DNA of 64,000 nt, from the NCBI RefSeq assembly GCF_009734425.1, contig NZ_CP046455.1, positions 1,178,001 through 1,242,000 of the forward strand, read 5' to 3'. The stretch is from Corynebacterium occultum (GTDB lineage Bacteria > Actinomycetota > Actinomycetes > Mycobacteriales > Mycobacteriaceae). The number at the start of each line of letters is the position of its first letter. Positions within the stretch are counted from its first letter, which is position 1. The position numbers and the translations under genes are program-made. The notes below the pieces were generated by a model, which saw only the letters and a list, made by a program, of their open reading frames with translations, ran no database searches and was not told the origin of the DNA. Of the stretch, positions 48,067 through 57,566 are shown in pieces.

Positions 48067-49044
48067 ATGAGCACCCCTGATCGTTTCATCTCCGGTGCAG
48101 TGGACCTGGGCCAGATCAAGGCCCGGGCTGAGGCCCGCCAGCAGGCACCGCAACCCCAGAACACCCCGCAGCCGGGTTCCGGCCCATCGCCCCACGCCCC
48201 GGAATCCCAGGAGGTGGTCACCTTCTTCGAGGTCACCCCCGAAAACCTGGAATCCGAGGTGCTGCGTCGTTCCGTGCAGATCCCGGTGGTGGTGCTGGTG
48301 GGTACTCCACGCAGCCCGGAATCCGAACAGCTTAAAACCGATCTGGCGGACCTGGCGGCCGCTGCAGACCTGAAGTTCGTGGTGGGCTATGTCGATGCGG
48401 ACACTTCCCCGGAGGTGGCCCAGATGATGGGGGTCTCCGCCCTGCCGACGGTCATCGCAATTGCCGCTGGCCGCCCCCTGACTGATTTCCAGGGTGGCCA
48501 GCCCCGGGAGGCCCTGGAGCAGTGGACCAACTCCCTGGTGGAGGCCGTGGGATCCCAGCTGCAGGGACTGCCCGAAGGTGCCGTTCCCGCCGGGGACACC
48601 GCCCCGGTGGCTCCGGAACCCCCGGCCGACCCCCGTTTTGAGGCCGCCACCGAGGCTCTGAACGCCGGGGACTTCGCCGCCGCGATCCAGGCCTATGAAG
48701 ACATCCTGGCCAAGGAGCCGAAGAACACGGAGGCGAAGCAGGCACGCGACAGTGCCCGCCTGCTGCAGCGCCTGGCGCAGCAGCAGGAGGTGGGGCAGGA
48801 CCCGATCGCCGCCGCTGACGCTGATCCCGCGGACGTGGAGAAGGCTTTCGCGGCAGCGGATGCACTGATCGCCGCCGGCAATCCGGAGGCTGCCTTTGAC
48901 CGGCTGATTGCCCAGCTCAGCAGGACCGTAGGTGATGAGAAGAAACAGGTGCGGGAGCGCCTCGTGGAGCTTTTCGCGCTTTTTGAACCCACGGATTCCA
49001 GGGTGATCGTCGCCCGCGGCCGGATGGCCAGCGCACTGTACTAG
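48067..49044 (+). CDS. Thioredoxin-fold plus TPR protein without cysteines (YbbN/CnoX-like)
   Basis: 325 residues. A proline/glutamine-rich N-terminus is followed by a thioredoxin fold (about 55-160). There the redox site is replaced by TPRS, while the cis-proline region SALPTVIAI is kept. TPR-like helices follow (about 195-320: ATEALNAGDFAAAIQAYEDILAKEP). The whole protein has no cysteine. E. coli CnoX has a similar layout and is a chaperone-like holdase; by analogy this may be a co-chaperone, not an oxidoreductase. Confidence 0.85.
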   Translation: MSTPDRFISGAVDLGQIKARAEARQQAPQPQNTPQPGSGPSPHAPESQEVVTFFEVTPENLESEVLRRSVQIPVVVLVGTPRSPESEQLKTDLADLAAAADLKFVVGYVDADTSPEVAQMMGVSALPTVIAIAAGRPLTDFQGGQPREALEQWTNSLVEAVGSQLQGLPEGAVPAGDTAPVAPEPPADPRFEAATEALNAGDFAAAIQAYEDILAKEPKNTEAKQARDSARLLQRLAQQQEVGQDPIAAADADPADVEKAFAAADALIAAGNPEAAFDRLIAQLSRTVGDEKKQVRERLVELFALFEPTDSRVIVARGRMASALY

Positions 49045-49100
49045 GTCCCCAGCAACCCGCTCCGGCAACCCCACTGAATTCCTTGGAGGAAGAAGCAATT

Positions 49101-49910
49101 ATGCCCAACAATGAGAGTTTCCAACGTGATTTCGAGGCCTTCCGTTCCTTCCGGGAAGAGATTGTGGCGGCCCCCTTCGGACCGCTTTCCCCGATCGGGA
49201 TGGCCTGGCTGGATGAGAACCCGGTCCGGGTCCACGGTGCCCCGGGCCAGTGGTCCTTCATCGACGGGGAGGTGCGGCTCAGCCTGAAGGAGGGGGAGAA
49301 CCTGATGCTGGATGATCAGCCGCTCAACCCGGACTACACCGAGGTCACCCTGAACCTGGGTGAGGTGGATGTGGCGGGCATCTTTCTCCAGGACGGGGAG
49401 AAGCGCATTGAGGTGGCCCTGCGTGGGTCCCGCCCGATCGTGCGCCCCCGGGATCCCAGCAACCACCACCTCAACTCCCACCTCAAGGTGCCCACCTTCC
49501 CGGCGGACCCCGCCTGGGTGATCGAAGGTACCTTCCGGCCCTATGCTGAACCGGAGGAGATCATCGTCGCTTCGGTGCTGGAGGGGGCGGAGCATCGTCA
49601 GATGGTGCGGGGCACCGTGCATTTCGAGGTCGCCGGCAGACCGCAGCGTCTGTTGGCGTTGGCGACCGGGAACCCGTATTCCCTGGGGCTGCATTTCACT
49701 GATGAGACCTCAGGAAAGACCACCTGGAAGGATGTGCGCGTCACCACCGCCGCCCTACAGGAGGATGGTGAGACCGTGATCATCGACTTCAATAAGACAC
49801 TGAACCAGCCCTGTGCCTTCACCGATTACGCCACCTGCCCGCTGCCGGCACCTGGTGATCATCTGGATGTGGAGATCACCGCCGGGGAGATGATCCCCGA
49901 GGGGCGTTGA
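49101..49910 (+). CDS. DUF1684 family protein
   Basis: 269 residues from MPNNESFQRD (49101), with TTGGAGGA upstream. Family features include FQRDFEAFRSFREE near the start, GPLSPIGMAWLDENP, the aromatic and glycine pattern GAPGQWSF, and the late strongly conserved segment FNKTLNQPCAFTDYATCPLP. Function is not established. The gene ends at a strong terminator shared with glgB. Confidence 0.85.
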   Translation: MPNNESFQRDFEAFRSFREEIVAAPFGPLSPIGMAWLDENPVRVHGAPGQWSFIDGEVRLSLKEGENLMLDDQPLNPDYTEVTLNLGEVDVAGIFLQDGEKRIEVALRGSRPIVRPRDPSNHHLNSHLKVPTFPADPAWVIEGTFRPYAEPEEIIVASVLEGAEHRQMVRGTVHFEVAGRPQRLLALATGNPYSLGLHFTDETSGKTTWKDVRVTTAALQEDGETVIIDFNKTLNQPCAFTDYATCPLPAPGDHLDVEITAGEMIPEGR

Positions 49911-49934
49911 GTCGCCAGGGGCCGGGCCCGCACT

Positions 49935-49993
49935 AAAAAGGCCCCGGGGGTCTCCGCCCGGCAAGATGCTGGACGGGGACCCCCGGAGCTTTG
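49935..49993. terminator. Terminator between the DUF1684 gene and glgB
   Basis: CCGGGGGTC (49944-49952) pairs with GACCCCCGG (49978-49986), flanked by AAAAAGG before and CTTTG after, between convergent genes. Confidence 0.75.
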
Positions 49994-50017
49994 TAGCGCC
50001 TGCTCAAGGCGTGGCTA

Positions 50018-52225
50018 TCAGCGCTTGAGGCGGTACCACTGGACACTCATGGCCGGGGCGTTGACCCGAAGTGAGTAGGGCTGGCCGTCCCAGCCTTCCT
50101 CAACACCGCGGAGGATGGTGGCAAGTTCATTGCCGGCACCCTCGTAGCTCTTGTCATCGGTGTTGAGCACCAGCTCCCAGTCGCCTTCGACCGGGATACC
50201 CAGGGGGTAGCTCTCCCGTGAGGCACCACCGAGGTTGCAGACCGCCAGCACGGCGGAGCCGTCATTGCCCCAGCGGATGTAGGACAGCAGGTTCGCGGCG
50301 GCATCATCGCTCTTGACCCAGCTGAAGCCCTCGGGACCGAAGTCCTGGGTGTGCAGCGCCGGGATCTCGGTGTTGAGCTTGTTCAGGTCCTTGACCAGGT
50401 TGTGAACCCCGATGTGGAATTCACCTTCCCAGCCCTCGCGGTCACCCCAGCTCAGGGACTCAGCCTCATCCCATTCCTCCCGCTGACCGAATTCCTGGCC
50501 CTGGAAGAGCAACTGCTTTCCGGGGTGGGAGTACATGTAGGCGTAGAGGGTGCGCAGTCCGGCGGCCTTGTTCCAGGCGTCACCGGGCATGCGGTCCCAG
50601 AGGGAGCCCTTCCCGTGGACAACCTCGTCATGGCTGAAGGGCAGCACATAGCGCTCAGAGAAGGCGTAGATCATCGAGAAGGTGATCTCGTTGTGGTGGT
50701 GGGAACGGTGGATGGGGTCCAGGGAGAAGTACTCCAGGGTGTCGTTCATCCAGCCCATGTTCCACTTCAGGGAGAAACCGAGACCGTTGTGGTGGGTGGG
50801 GGCGGTGACTCCCGGCCAGGAGGTGGATTCCTCGGCGATGGTCAGCACCCCGGGGTGGCGGCCGTGAACGGTGGCGTTCATCTCCTGCAGGAAGGAGACG
50901 GCCTCCAGGTATTCCCGCCCACCGTACTGGTTGGGCTCCCACTCACCCTCCTCGCGGGAGTAGTCGAGGTAGAGCATGGAGGCCACGGCGTCGACACGCA
51001 GGCCGTCGATGTGGAACTCCTCGATCCAGTAGAGGGCGTTGGCGACCAGGAAGTTACGGACCTCATTGCGGCCGAAGTCGAAGACCAGGGTGCCCCAGTC
51101 CTTCTGCTCGCCCTTGCGCCAGTCGGCGTGCTCGTAGAGGGGGACACCGTCGAAGCGGGCCAGGGCCCAGTCATCCTTGGGGAAGTGTCCGGGCACCCAG
51201 TCGATGATGACACCGACACCGGCCTGGTGGCAGGCGTCGATGAGGGTGCGCAGACCATCCGGATCACCCCAGCGGGAGCTGGGGGCGTAGTAACCGGAGA
51301 CCTGGTAGCCCCAGGAACCGCCGAAGGGGTGCTCGGCCACGGGCATGAATTCCACGTGGGTGAAGCCCTGCTCGACGACATAGTCGACGAGTTCGGTGGC
51401 CAGCTGGCGGTAATCCAGGCCCTTCTTCCAGGAACCGAGGTGCACCTCGTAGATGCTCATCGGGCTGGCGGCAGCATCCTTTTCCTCACGCTGCTGCAAC
51501 CAGCGGCCATCCTGCCACTCATAGTCGGAGGTGGCGACGATGGAGGCGGTTCCCGGGGGAACCTCGGCGAGCTTGGCCATCGGGTCGGCCTTGTCACGGC
51601 GGTGGCCCTCCTTGGTCTGGACGGCGAACTTGTACTTCGCACCCTCGGTGACATCCGGGATGAACAACTCCCAGACACCGGAGGAACCCAGGGATCGCAT
51701 GGCGTGCTGGGAGGCGTTCCAGCCGTTGAAGTCACCGACCACGGACATGCCGACGGCGTTGGGAGCCCAGACGGCGAAGGCGGTGCCGCGGACGGTGCCC
51801 AGGGAGGTCTCATAGCTGTGGACGTTGGCGCCCAACACCTCCCAGAGGCGTTCGTGGCGGCCCTCGCTGATCAGGTGGATGTCCATGTCACCCAGGGTGG
51901 GGAGGAAACGGTAGGCATCGGCGATCAGCACCGGCTTGGCATCGGGCCAGGTGATGCGCAGCCGATAGTCACCGGCCTCGCTCTTGGTCTCCAATTCGGC
52001 GATCCAGACATCATCGCCGACCGGGACCATCTCAATGCCTCGTCCGTCGAGCAGCAGTTCCACCTGCTCAGCACCCAATTGCCGGGTCCGGACCACGGAT
52101 CCGGTCGCGGTGGGGTGCCAGCCGTAGAAATCATGCGGGGCGTGGTGGCTGCAATGGCGCAGCCGAACCAGGTCCGCCTCGGGAATGAGGCTGCTGGGGT
52201 GGATATTGGCACTGGCTTCGGTCAT
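50018..52225 (-). CDS. glgB: 1,4-alpha-glucan branching enzyme
   Basis: Makes alpha-1,6 branches in glycogen. It has 735 residues from MTEASANIHP (52225), with AAGGAACG upstream. An N-terminal carbohydrate-binding module precedes the GH13 barrel. The catalytic nucleophile is in DGLRVDAVASMLYLDY, the acid/base Glu in VLTIAEESTSWPG, and the third acidic residue in FSHDEVVHGKGSL. It follows glgE, which supplies linear chains. Confidence 0.96.
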   Translation of the reverse strand: MTEASANIHPSSLIPEADLVRLRHCSHHAPHDFYGWHPTATGSVVRTRQLGAEQVELLLDGRGIEMVPVGDDVWIAELETKSEAGDYRLRITWPDAKPVLIADAYRFLPTLGDMDIHLISEGRHERLWEVLGANVHSYETSLGTVRGTAFAVWAPNAVGMSVVGDFNGWNASQHAMRSLGSSGVWELFIPDVTEGAKYKFAVQTKEGHRRDKADPMAKLAEVPPGTASIVATSDYEWQDGRWLQQREEKDAAASPMSIYEVHLGSWKKGLDYRQLATELVDYVVEQGFTHVEFMPVAEHPFGGSWGYQVSGYYAPSSRWGDPDGLRTLIDACHQAGVGVIIDWVPGHFPKDDWALARFDGVPLYEHADWRKGEQKDWGTLVFDFGRNEVRNFLVANALYWIEEFHIDGLRVDAVASMLYLDYSREEGEWEPNQYGGREYLEAVSFLQEMNATVHGRHPGVLTIAEESTSWPGVTAPTHHNGLGFSLKWNMGWMNDTLEYFSLDPIHRSHHHNEITFSMIYAFSERYVLPFSHDEVVHGKGSLWDRMPGDAWNKAAGLRTLYAYMYSHPGKQLLFQGQEFGQREEWDEAESLSWGDREGWEGEFHIGVHNLVKDLNKLNTEIPALHTQDFGPEGFSWVKSDDAAANLLSYIRWGNDGSAVLAVCNLGGASRESYPLGIPVEGDWELVLNTDDKSYEGAGNELATILRGVEEGWDGQPYSLRVNAPAMSVQWYRLKR

Positions 52226-52384
52226 GCTCGTTCCTTGCGGTATGGGCCCGATGCAGGAGTGACCTGCACATTCTTCATTAAATGAACGTACCTGAGTGAG
52301 GGGAATCGGGCGCGTCAATTGGGTGGTTTAGGAAATGGCGGGGGTGAGGCGGCGACCCTCCCATGGAGGTCACCGGGCACCCCC

Positions 52385-54397
52385 TTAAGGGCGGTAGTCG
52401 TTGACCTGGCGGTAGGCCAGGGCCTCACGGAGGTGGGCCGGCACCTGGGGCAGTTCCAGGACGTGGGCGACATGCCCCAACGGTTCCAGGCGGACGAAGT
52501 TGTGCTCGGACCAGGTCCAGTCGGCGCCGGAGATGGTGTCGTGGACCGGGAAGACGGCGCCGGGCTCCTGGCCGATGGCAGCCAGATCCAGGTGCACGGT
52601 GGCCTCCTGGGTGTTGGTGGGATCCAGGTTGACCACCACGAAAACGGCATCGCCGGTGGCGGGGTCGACCTTGGAGTAGGCGATCATGTTCTCATTGTCG
52701 ATCTGGTGCAGGTGCAGGTTACGCAGCTGCTGCAGCGCGGGGTGGCTGCGCCGGATCTCATTGAGCTGGGTCAGGTAGGGCTGCAAGGAGTCACCGCTTG
52801 CCACCGCACCCTCGAAGTCGCGGGGACGCAGCTCGTACTTCTCGGAGTCCAGATATTCCTCGCTGCCCTCCTTGACCGCCTCATGCTCGAAGAGCTCATA
52901 ACCGGAGTAGACCCCCCAGAGCGGGGACATGGTGGCGGCCAGGGTGGCCCGGATGGCGAACATCGCGCGGCCCCCGTACTGCAGGGAAGCATGCAGGATA
53001 TCGGGGGTGTTGACGAAGAGGTTGGGGCGTGAGATGTCCGCGGCATCCCGGATCTCGGTGGCGAACTCCGAGAGCTCCGCCTTGGTGGTCTTCCAGGTGA
53101 AGTAGGTGTAGCTCTGGGAGAATCCGAGCTTGCCCAGGCCGTAGAGGCGGGCCGGGCGGGTGAAGGCCTCGGCGAGGAAGAGGACCTCCGGGTGGGTGGC
53201 GTGGATCTCCTTGATCAGCCAGGCCCAGAAATCGGCGGGCTTGGTGTGCGGGTTATCCACCCGGAAAGTGGTCACACCCAGATCGACCCAGAACTTGACC
53301 ACGCGGTAGACCTCCTGGGTGATGGTCTCCCAGTCGTTCTCGAAGTTCAGTGGGTAGATGTCCTGGTACTTCTTCGGCGGGTTCTCGGCGTAGGCGATGG
53401 TGCCGTCCGCCAGCTCGGTGAAGAACTCACGGTGGTCCCGGGCCCAGGGGTGGTCCGGGGCGGCCTGCAGCGCCAGGTCGAGGGCGATCTCCAGGTTCAG
53501 CTCCTCGGCGCGCTTCATCAGGGCGAGGAAGTCCTCCTCGGTGCCCAGCTCGGGGTGGAAGGCATCGTGGCCACCGGCGGCGGAACCGATCGCCCAGGGG
53601 GAACCCACATCCCCCGGTCCGGGGGTGAGGGTGTTGTTGCGGCCCTTGCGGTTGATCTCCCCGATGGGGTGGATCGGCGGGAAGTAGACGGTGTCGAAGC
53701 CCATCTCGGCGACCCGGTCCAGGGCCTTGGCGGTGGTGGCGAAGGTGCCGTGCACCGGTGCGCCCTGCTCGTCCCGGCCTCCGGTGGAGCGGGGGAAGAG
53801 CTCATACCAGGAGTTGAAGAGCGCCCCGCGACGATCCACCAGCACCTCGTGGACCTGGCCGCGGCGCAGCTGCTGGCGCAGGGGGTGGCGGGCCAGGATC
53901 TCGGTGGTGGCGGGATCAAGTGCGGCATGGATACGCGCCTGCAGGTCACCGGGGTTACGCAGGGTCTCGGCGATACGTTCCAGATGTTCGGACTCCGCCC
54001 CGGGGGTGCCGGCAGCGGCGAGTTCGAAGAGCTCAACGCCATGCGCCAGGTCATTGGCCAGTTCGGCCTCATCCTGTCCGGCGGCCAGTTTCTTGCTCAC
54101 CGCATTGCGCCAGGTGGCGATCGGATCGGACCAGGCGTCGACCCGGAAGGTCCAGGAACCGGTCTGATCGGGGGTGAAAACGGCGTGCACCCGATCCACA
54201 TTGTCGCGGTCGCGGGTCATGGTGAACACCCTCGCCTCGGCATCACCGGGGCCGCGCACATTCAGACTGGCGGCGATGGCGTCATGACCCTCCCGCCAGA
54301 CCAGGGCGGTCACCGGGATCACCTCCCCGACCACGGCTTTCGCCGGGAGGCGACGCTCAGAGATAAGGGGACGGACATCATCAATCTGGCCGGACAT
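52385..54397 (-). CDS. glgE: Alpha-1,4-glucan:maltose-1-phosphate maltosyltransferase
   Basis: Extends alpha-glucan with maltose-1-phosphate units, the actinobacterial GlgE route. It has 670 residues from [10 protein letters not shown] (54397); GAAGG lies 9 bases upstream, and a GTG at 54406 is the alternative. GH13_3 features are [14 protein letters not shown] (nucleophile Asp), [21 protein letters not shown] (acid/base Glu) and [14 protein letters not shown]. It diverges from the ABC ATPase gene across about 80 bases. Confidence 0.96.
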   Translation of the reverse strand: MSGQIDDVRPLISERRLPAKAVVGEVIPVTALVWREGHDAIAASLNVRGPGDAEARVFTMTRDRDNVDRVHAVFTPDQTGSWTFRVDAWSDPIATWRNAVSKKLAAGQDEAELANDLAHGVELFELAAAGTPGAESEHLERIAETLRNPGDLQARIHAALDPATTEILARHPLRQQLRRGQVHEVLVDRRGALFNSWYELFPRSTGGRDEQGAPVHGTFATTAKALDRVAEMGFDTVYFPPIHPIGEINRKGRNNTLTPGPGDVGSPWAIGSAAGGHDAFHPELGTEEDFLALMKRAEELNLEIALDLALQAAPDHPWARDHREFFTELADGTIAYAENPPKKYQDIYPLNFENDWETITQEVYRVVKFWVDLGVTTFRVDNPHTKPADFWAWLIKEIHATHPEVLFLAEAFTRPARLYGLGKLGFSQSYTYFTWKTTKAELSEFATEIRDAADISRPNLFVNTPDILHASLQYGGRAMFAIRATLAATMSPLWGVYSGYELFEHEAVKEGSEEYLDSEKYELRPRDFEGAVASGDSLQPYLTQLNEIRRSHPALQQLRNLHLHQIDNENMIAYSKVDPATGDAVFVVVNLDPTNTQEATVHLDLAAIGQEPGAVFPVHDTISGADWTWSEHNFVRLEPLGHVAHVLELPQVPAHLREALAYRQVNDYRP

Positions 54398-54480
54398 CTT
54401 CAACACCTTCAGTCAGGGGGCGGGAACAGAGAAAGACTAACTCAGCTGTGTCACTTCCACAGGGAGACGAAGAATCAGTC

Positions 54481-55314
54481 ATGATGGAGGGTGTGAGCGA
54501 GATTAATGAGGACCTGCTGATCGATTTCCGTGACGTCGCCTTCGCCCGTGGCGGCCGGAACCTCGTGGGTCCGGTGAACTGGCAGGTCGAACTCGATGAA
54601 CGATGGGTCATCATCGGACCCAACGGCGCGGGAAAGACCACATTGATCCGGATGGCCGCCGCCGAAGAGTTCCCCTCTTCGGGGGAGGCGTACCTGATGG
54701 GCGAAAAACTGGGCAAGACCGACATGCGCGATCTGCGCTCCATGATCGGGGTGTCCTCCGCAGCCCTGGCGGGCCGCATCCCCGATGAGGAGACCGTGGC
54801 GGATCTGGTGATCTCCGCGGGCTACGCCATCCTGGGCCGCTGGCGCGAGGAGTACACCGAACTGGACCTGGACCAGGCTTTCGAGGTGCTGGAGCGGGTC
54901 GGGGCCTACCACCTGGCTGACCGCACCTGGGGCACCCTCTCCGAAGGTGAGCGCAAACGCGTACTGGTCGCCCGCGCCCTCATGACCAACCCGGAGCTGC
55001 TACTGCTCGATGAACCCTCCGCCGGCATGGATCTGGGGGGCCGTGAGGATCTCGTGGGTTACCTCGGCGACCTGGCGATGGACGCGGACGCCCCGGCCAT
55101 CGTCATGATCACCCACCACGTGGAGGAAATCCCGGACGGCTTCACCCACGCCCTGCTGCTCGATGAGGGTGAGGTGGTCGCTCAGGGGCTGATCAACACC
55201 GTGCTGACCTCCGAGAACCTGACCAAGGCCTTCCACCAGCCGATCCAGGTGGACCGCATCGGGGACCGCTACTTCGCCCGCCGCGTCCGCAGCGGGGGAG
55301 CCCACCGTCGCTAA
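54481..55314 (+). CDS. Orphan ABC-type ATPase
   Basis: 277 residues from ATG 54481; ATG 54484 and GTG 54493 are alternatives, and the frame is open from 54448. Walker A is GPNGAGKTTLI, the signature is LSEGERKRV instead of LSGGQ, Walker B is LLLLDEPSAGMD and the H-loop is ITHHVEEIP. There is a single ATPase domain with no membrane segment, and no permease gene is near. It resembles single-domain proteins of the YdaO/ModF-like ABC group. Transported substrate or other role is unknown. Confidence 0.85.
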   Translation: MMEGVSEINEDLLIDFRDVAFARGGRNLVGPVNWQVELDERWVIIGPNGAGKTTLIRMAAAEEFPSSGEAYLMGEKLGKTDMRDLRSMIGVSSAALAGRIPDEETVADLVISAGYAILGRWREEYTELDLDQAFEVLERVGAYHLADRTWGTLSEGERKRVLVARALMTNPELLLLDEPSAGMDLGGREDLVGYLGDLAMDADAPAIVMITHHVEEIPDGFTHALLLDEGEVVAQGLINTVLTSENLTKAFHQPIQVDRIGDRYFARRVRSGGAHRR

Positions 55315-55364
55315 GCCACCTCATCGAGGGATCAGATACACCCCCCGCTGAGCAGTGAAAACCC

Positions 55365-55393
55365 AACCTCCCCGCCGGACAGGCGGGGAGGTT
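55365..55393 (+). terminator. Terminator after the ABC ATPase gene
   Basis: AACCTCCCCGCC (55365-55376) pairs perfectly with GGCGGGGAGGTT (55382-55393) across a 5-base loop, followed by CTCT. Confidence 0.75.
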
Positions 55394-55446
55394 CTCTAAG
55401 ATATGAACAGAAAACACCCGGAGCCCGGGGGAGGAGTGATCTGGTC

Positions 55447-56259
55447 GTGCCCACAAGCGAGGATCAGCACGGTTTCAACGGCGCCCGTCTGGCGGCCACC
55501 GTGCTGTTGATCCGGGACGGTGCCCAAGGGCTGGAGGTCTGGGTACAGGAACGGGTCTCCACCATGCGCAACTACGCGGGCATGACCGTCTTTCCCGGTG
55601 GCGGGGTGGATCCCCGTGACTTCCCACCCAAGGTCTGGAACAGCGGCGACCTGTGGGCCGGCCCCTCCGTGATCTCCACCGCCCGCCGCATGGGCACCAC
55701 CAAATACAAGGCCCACGCCCTGGTGTTCGCCGCGGTACGCGAACTCTTCGAGGAGGCCGGCACCCTGCTGGCGATCCACTCCGACGGCACCCCCGTCGCC
55801 GACGCCACCCCCTACCACGGGGAACGCCTCGCCTTGGAGAGCCACCGACTCTCCCTGACCGATGTGCTGCGCGAGAATGACCTCAAGGTTCGCTCCGACC
55901 TGCTGACCCCCTTCGCTCGCTGGGTCGGTTCCTCCGCCAGCGGCAACATGTTCGACACCTTCTCCTTCCTGGCGGTCGCCCCCGAAGGGCAGGAAACCGA
56001 CGGTGACACCTCCGAGGCCTCGGACGCCGGCTGGCTCTCCCCACGCCTGCTGCTGGAGGGCTGGCGGGTCGGCCTGGTCCGCCTGGTCATCCCCACCTAC
56101 GCCCAGTTGCTGGAACTCGCCCGCTGGAACACCGTCTCCGAGGTCCTGGCAGCCACCGAACTAGCCGATGTCTCCCCGGTCATCGGGGACCCCGTCGAAG
56201 ACCCCCGCTACCGTGATTTCTTCCACATCAAACGCCTGGACCGGATCGGAGAACCTTGA
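55447..56259 (+). CDS. Nudix hydrolase with a long insert in the Nudix region
   Basis: 270 residues from a GTG, with GGAGGAG about 10 bases upstream. Residues near 40-50 give FPGGGVDPRDF. The helix with the metal ligands, AAVRELFEEAGTLL, comes about 45 residues later, so the usual Nudix box (G-x5-E-x7-REUxEExGU) is interrupted by an insert. This layout is seen in the NUDT19-like group, some of which act on CoA esters. The substrate is not known. Its stop overlaps the TTG start of the methyltransferase. Confidence 0.85.
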   Translation: MPTSEDQHGFNGARLAATVLLIRDGAQGLEVWVQERVSTMRNYAGMTVFPGGGVDPRDFPPKVWNSGDLWAGPSVISTARRMGTTKYKAHALVFAAVRELFEEAGTLLAIHSDGTPVADATPYHGERLALESHRLSLTDVLRENDLKVRSDLLTPFARWVGSSASGNMFDTFSFLAVAPEGQETDGDTSEASDAGWLSPRLLLEGWRVGLVRLVIPTYAQLLELARWNTVSEVLAATELADVSPVIGDPVEDPRYRDFFHIKRLDRIGEP

Positions 56260-57449
56260 GCTACTCCCTGGCTGAGGTCGCCCACCTCATCACCCACGAC
56301 GCCGAGATCACCGCAGTGGGCCGGGACCTGCCCCTGAGCCGCGCCTCCATGCTCCAGGACGCCACCGTGCTCCGCGAGCACTTCGGGGACTACGGCCGCG
56401 CCGCCGCCGAACTGCTCAACGCCCGACGCAGCAGCGTCGATAAGCTCCCCGCAGGCTGGCTGGCCTGCCACGACTCCGCCCAACAGGCCACCCCACTGCC
56501 GGTGGCCAAGGTCCGGGCCGCACACCTGAAAGCCATGCTCGGTGACACCGCAACCGCCCACGACGTCACCTGCTCCATCGGCACCGAAGGCCAGGCACTC
56601 GCCGAAGCCGGCCTGGGCTACCTCGGCTCCGACCTGGACCCCTCCCGCACCCGGATGGCCCGACACAACCTCGCCGAGACCCCCCACACCCTCATATTCC
56701 AGGCCGATGCCCTCGTCCCCGCCACCCGGGGAGCCGATGTCATCCTGGCGGACCCCGCACGCCGGGAAGGGGGCCGCAGAATCACCGACCCCGCCAAACT
56801 CATCCCACCACTCCCGGACCTGATCGACGCCTGGCCAGGCAGTGAACTGGCCATCAAATGTGCGCCCGGCCTGGACTTCAGCAAGTGGGAGGGGATGGTC
56901 TCACTCTCCAGCGTCGCCGGAGCCGTCAAGGAAGCCTGCCTCTACACCCCCGGGCTGAGCAACGGGGCCCGCCGCGAGGCCATCATGATCGACCGGACCG
57001 GACAGGTCGACCGTCTTGATGACCGCCTCGATCAACGTGCCGGGGAAGACCTGGCTGCGGCACCGGGGCGCTTCATCATCGACCCGGATGGGGCGGTGGT
57101 GCGCGCCGGGCTGGTCCGCCATTATGCGGTACGGGAACGGCTGTGGATGCTTGATGAGCGCATCGCCTACCTGACGGGGGATCGCCTTCCGGAGGGGCGT
57201 AGTGGTTTTGAATTCATCGAGCAGGTGCCGCTGAAGAAGCTCAAGGGCGCGCTGGCGGCCCATGACTGCGGCAGCCTGGAGATTCTGGTGCGTGGGGTGG
57301 ATGTGGATCCGGATCAGCTGCGCAAGAAACTCAAGCTCAGGGGTTCGAAAGCGATGACGGTGGTGTGTACCCGCATCGGTTCGCTCGGGGTGGCACTGAT
57401 CTGTGGTCCGCGTGTCGGGGGGACTACGGTGGAGGGCAAAACCGCCTGA
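56256..57449 (+). CDS. SAM-dependent methyltransferase with a THUMP-like C-terminal domain
   Basis: 397 residues from a TTG that overlaps the upstream TGA (TTGA). A helical N-terminal part is followed by a class I methyltransferase fold with DVTCSIGTEGQALAEAG as the SAM-binding loop, LGSDLDPSRTRMARHN, and ILADPARREGGRR in place of an NPPY-type motif. The C-terminus (LRKKLKLRGSKAMTVVCTRIG) fits THUMP-like domains that bind RNA. The likely substrate is therefore RNA, but that is inference. Confidence 0.82.
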   Translation: MSYSLAEVAHLITHDAEITAVGRDLPLSRASMLQDATVLREHFGDYGRAAAELLNARRSSVDKLPAGWLACHDSAQQATPLPVAKVRAAHLKAMLGDTATAHDVTCSIGTEGQALAEAGLGYLGSDLDPSRTRMARHNLAETPHTLIFQADALVPATRGADVILADPARREGGRRITDPAKLIPPLPDLIDAWPGSELAIKCAPGLDFSKWEGMVSLSSVAGAVKEACLYTPGLSNGARREAIMIDRTGQVDRLDDRLDQRAGEDLAAAPGRFIIDPDGAVVRAGLVRHYAVRERLWMLDERIAYLTGDRLPEGRSGFEFIEQVPLKKLKGALAAHDCGSLEILVRGVDVDPDQLRKKLKLRGSKAMTVVCTRIGSLGVALICGPRVGGTTVEGKTA

Positions 57450-57508
57450 GTCATTCTCGTCTCCCGCCCCCGGCCCCCGGGTTGTGGGTGGGGGAGTCCC
57501 GGTAGTGT

Positions 57509-57537
57509 TTGCTAGACTTGGCAGTTCAAAATAAATA
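57509..57537 (+). promoter_or_regulatory. Promoter of etfB-etfA-nifS
   Basis: A -35 TTGCTA (57509-57514), a 17-base spacer and a -10 TAAATA (57532-57537), about 25 bases before etfB. Confidence 0.6.
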
Positions 57538-57566
57538 GACAGAGCAGTTCGTTTTACGAGAGGTGA

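Noticed and set aside
50351..52285. 644-codon open frame antisense to glgB
   Set aside because: It is antisense to a clear GH13 enzyme and shows no recognisable motif or ribosome binding site.
54449..54466. CTGTG...CACAG near the glgE/ABC ATPase divergent region as a GlxR site
   Set aside because: The spacing between TGTG and CACA is 7 bases, one short of the GlxR motif, and the inner bases do not match.
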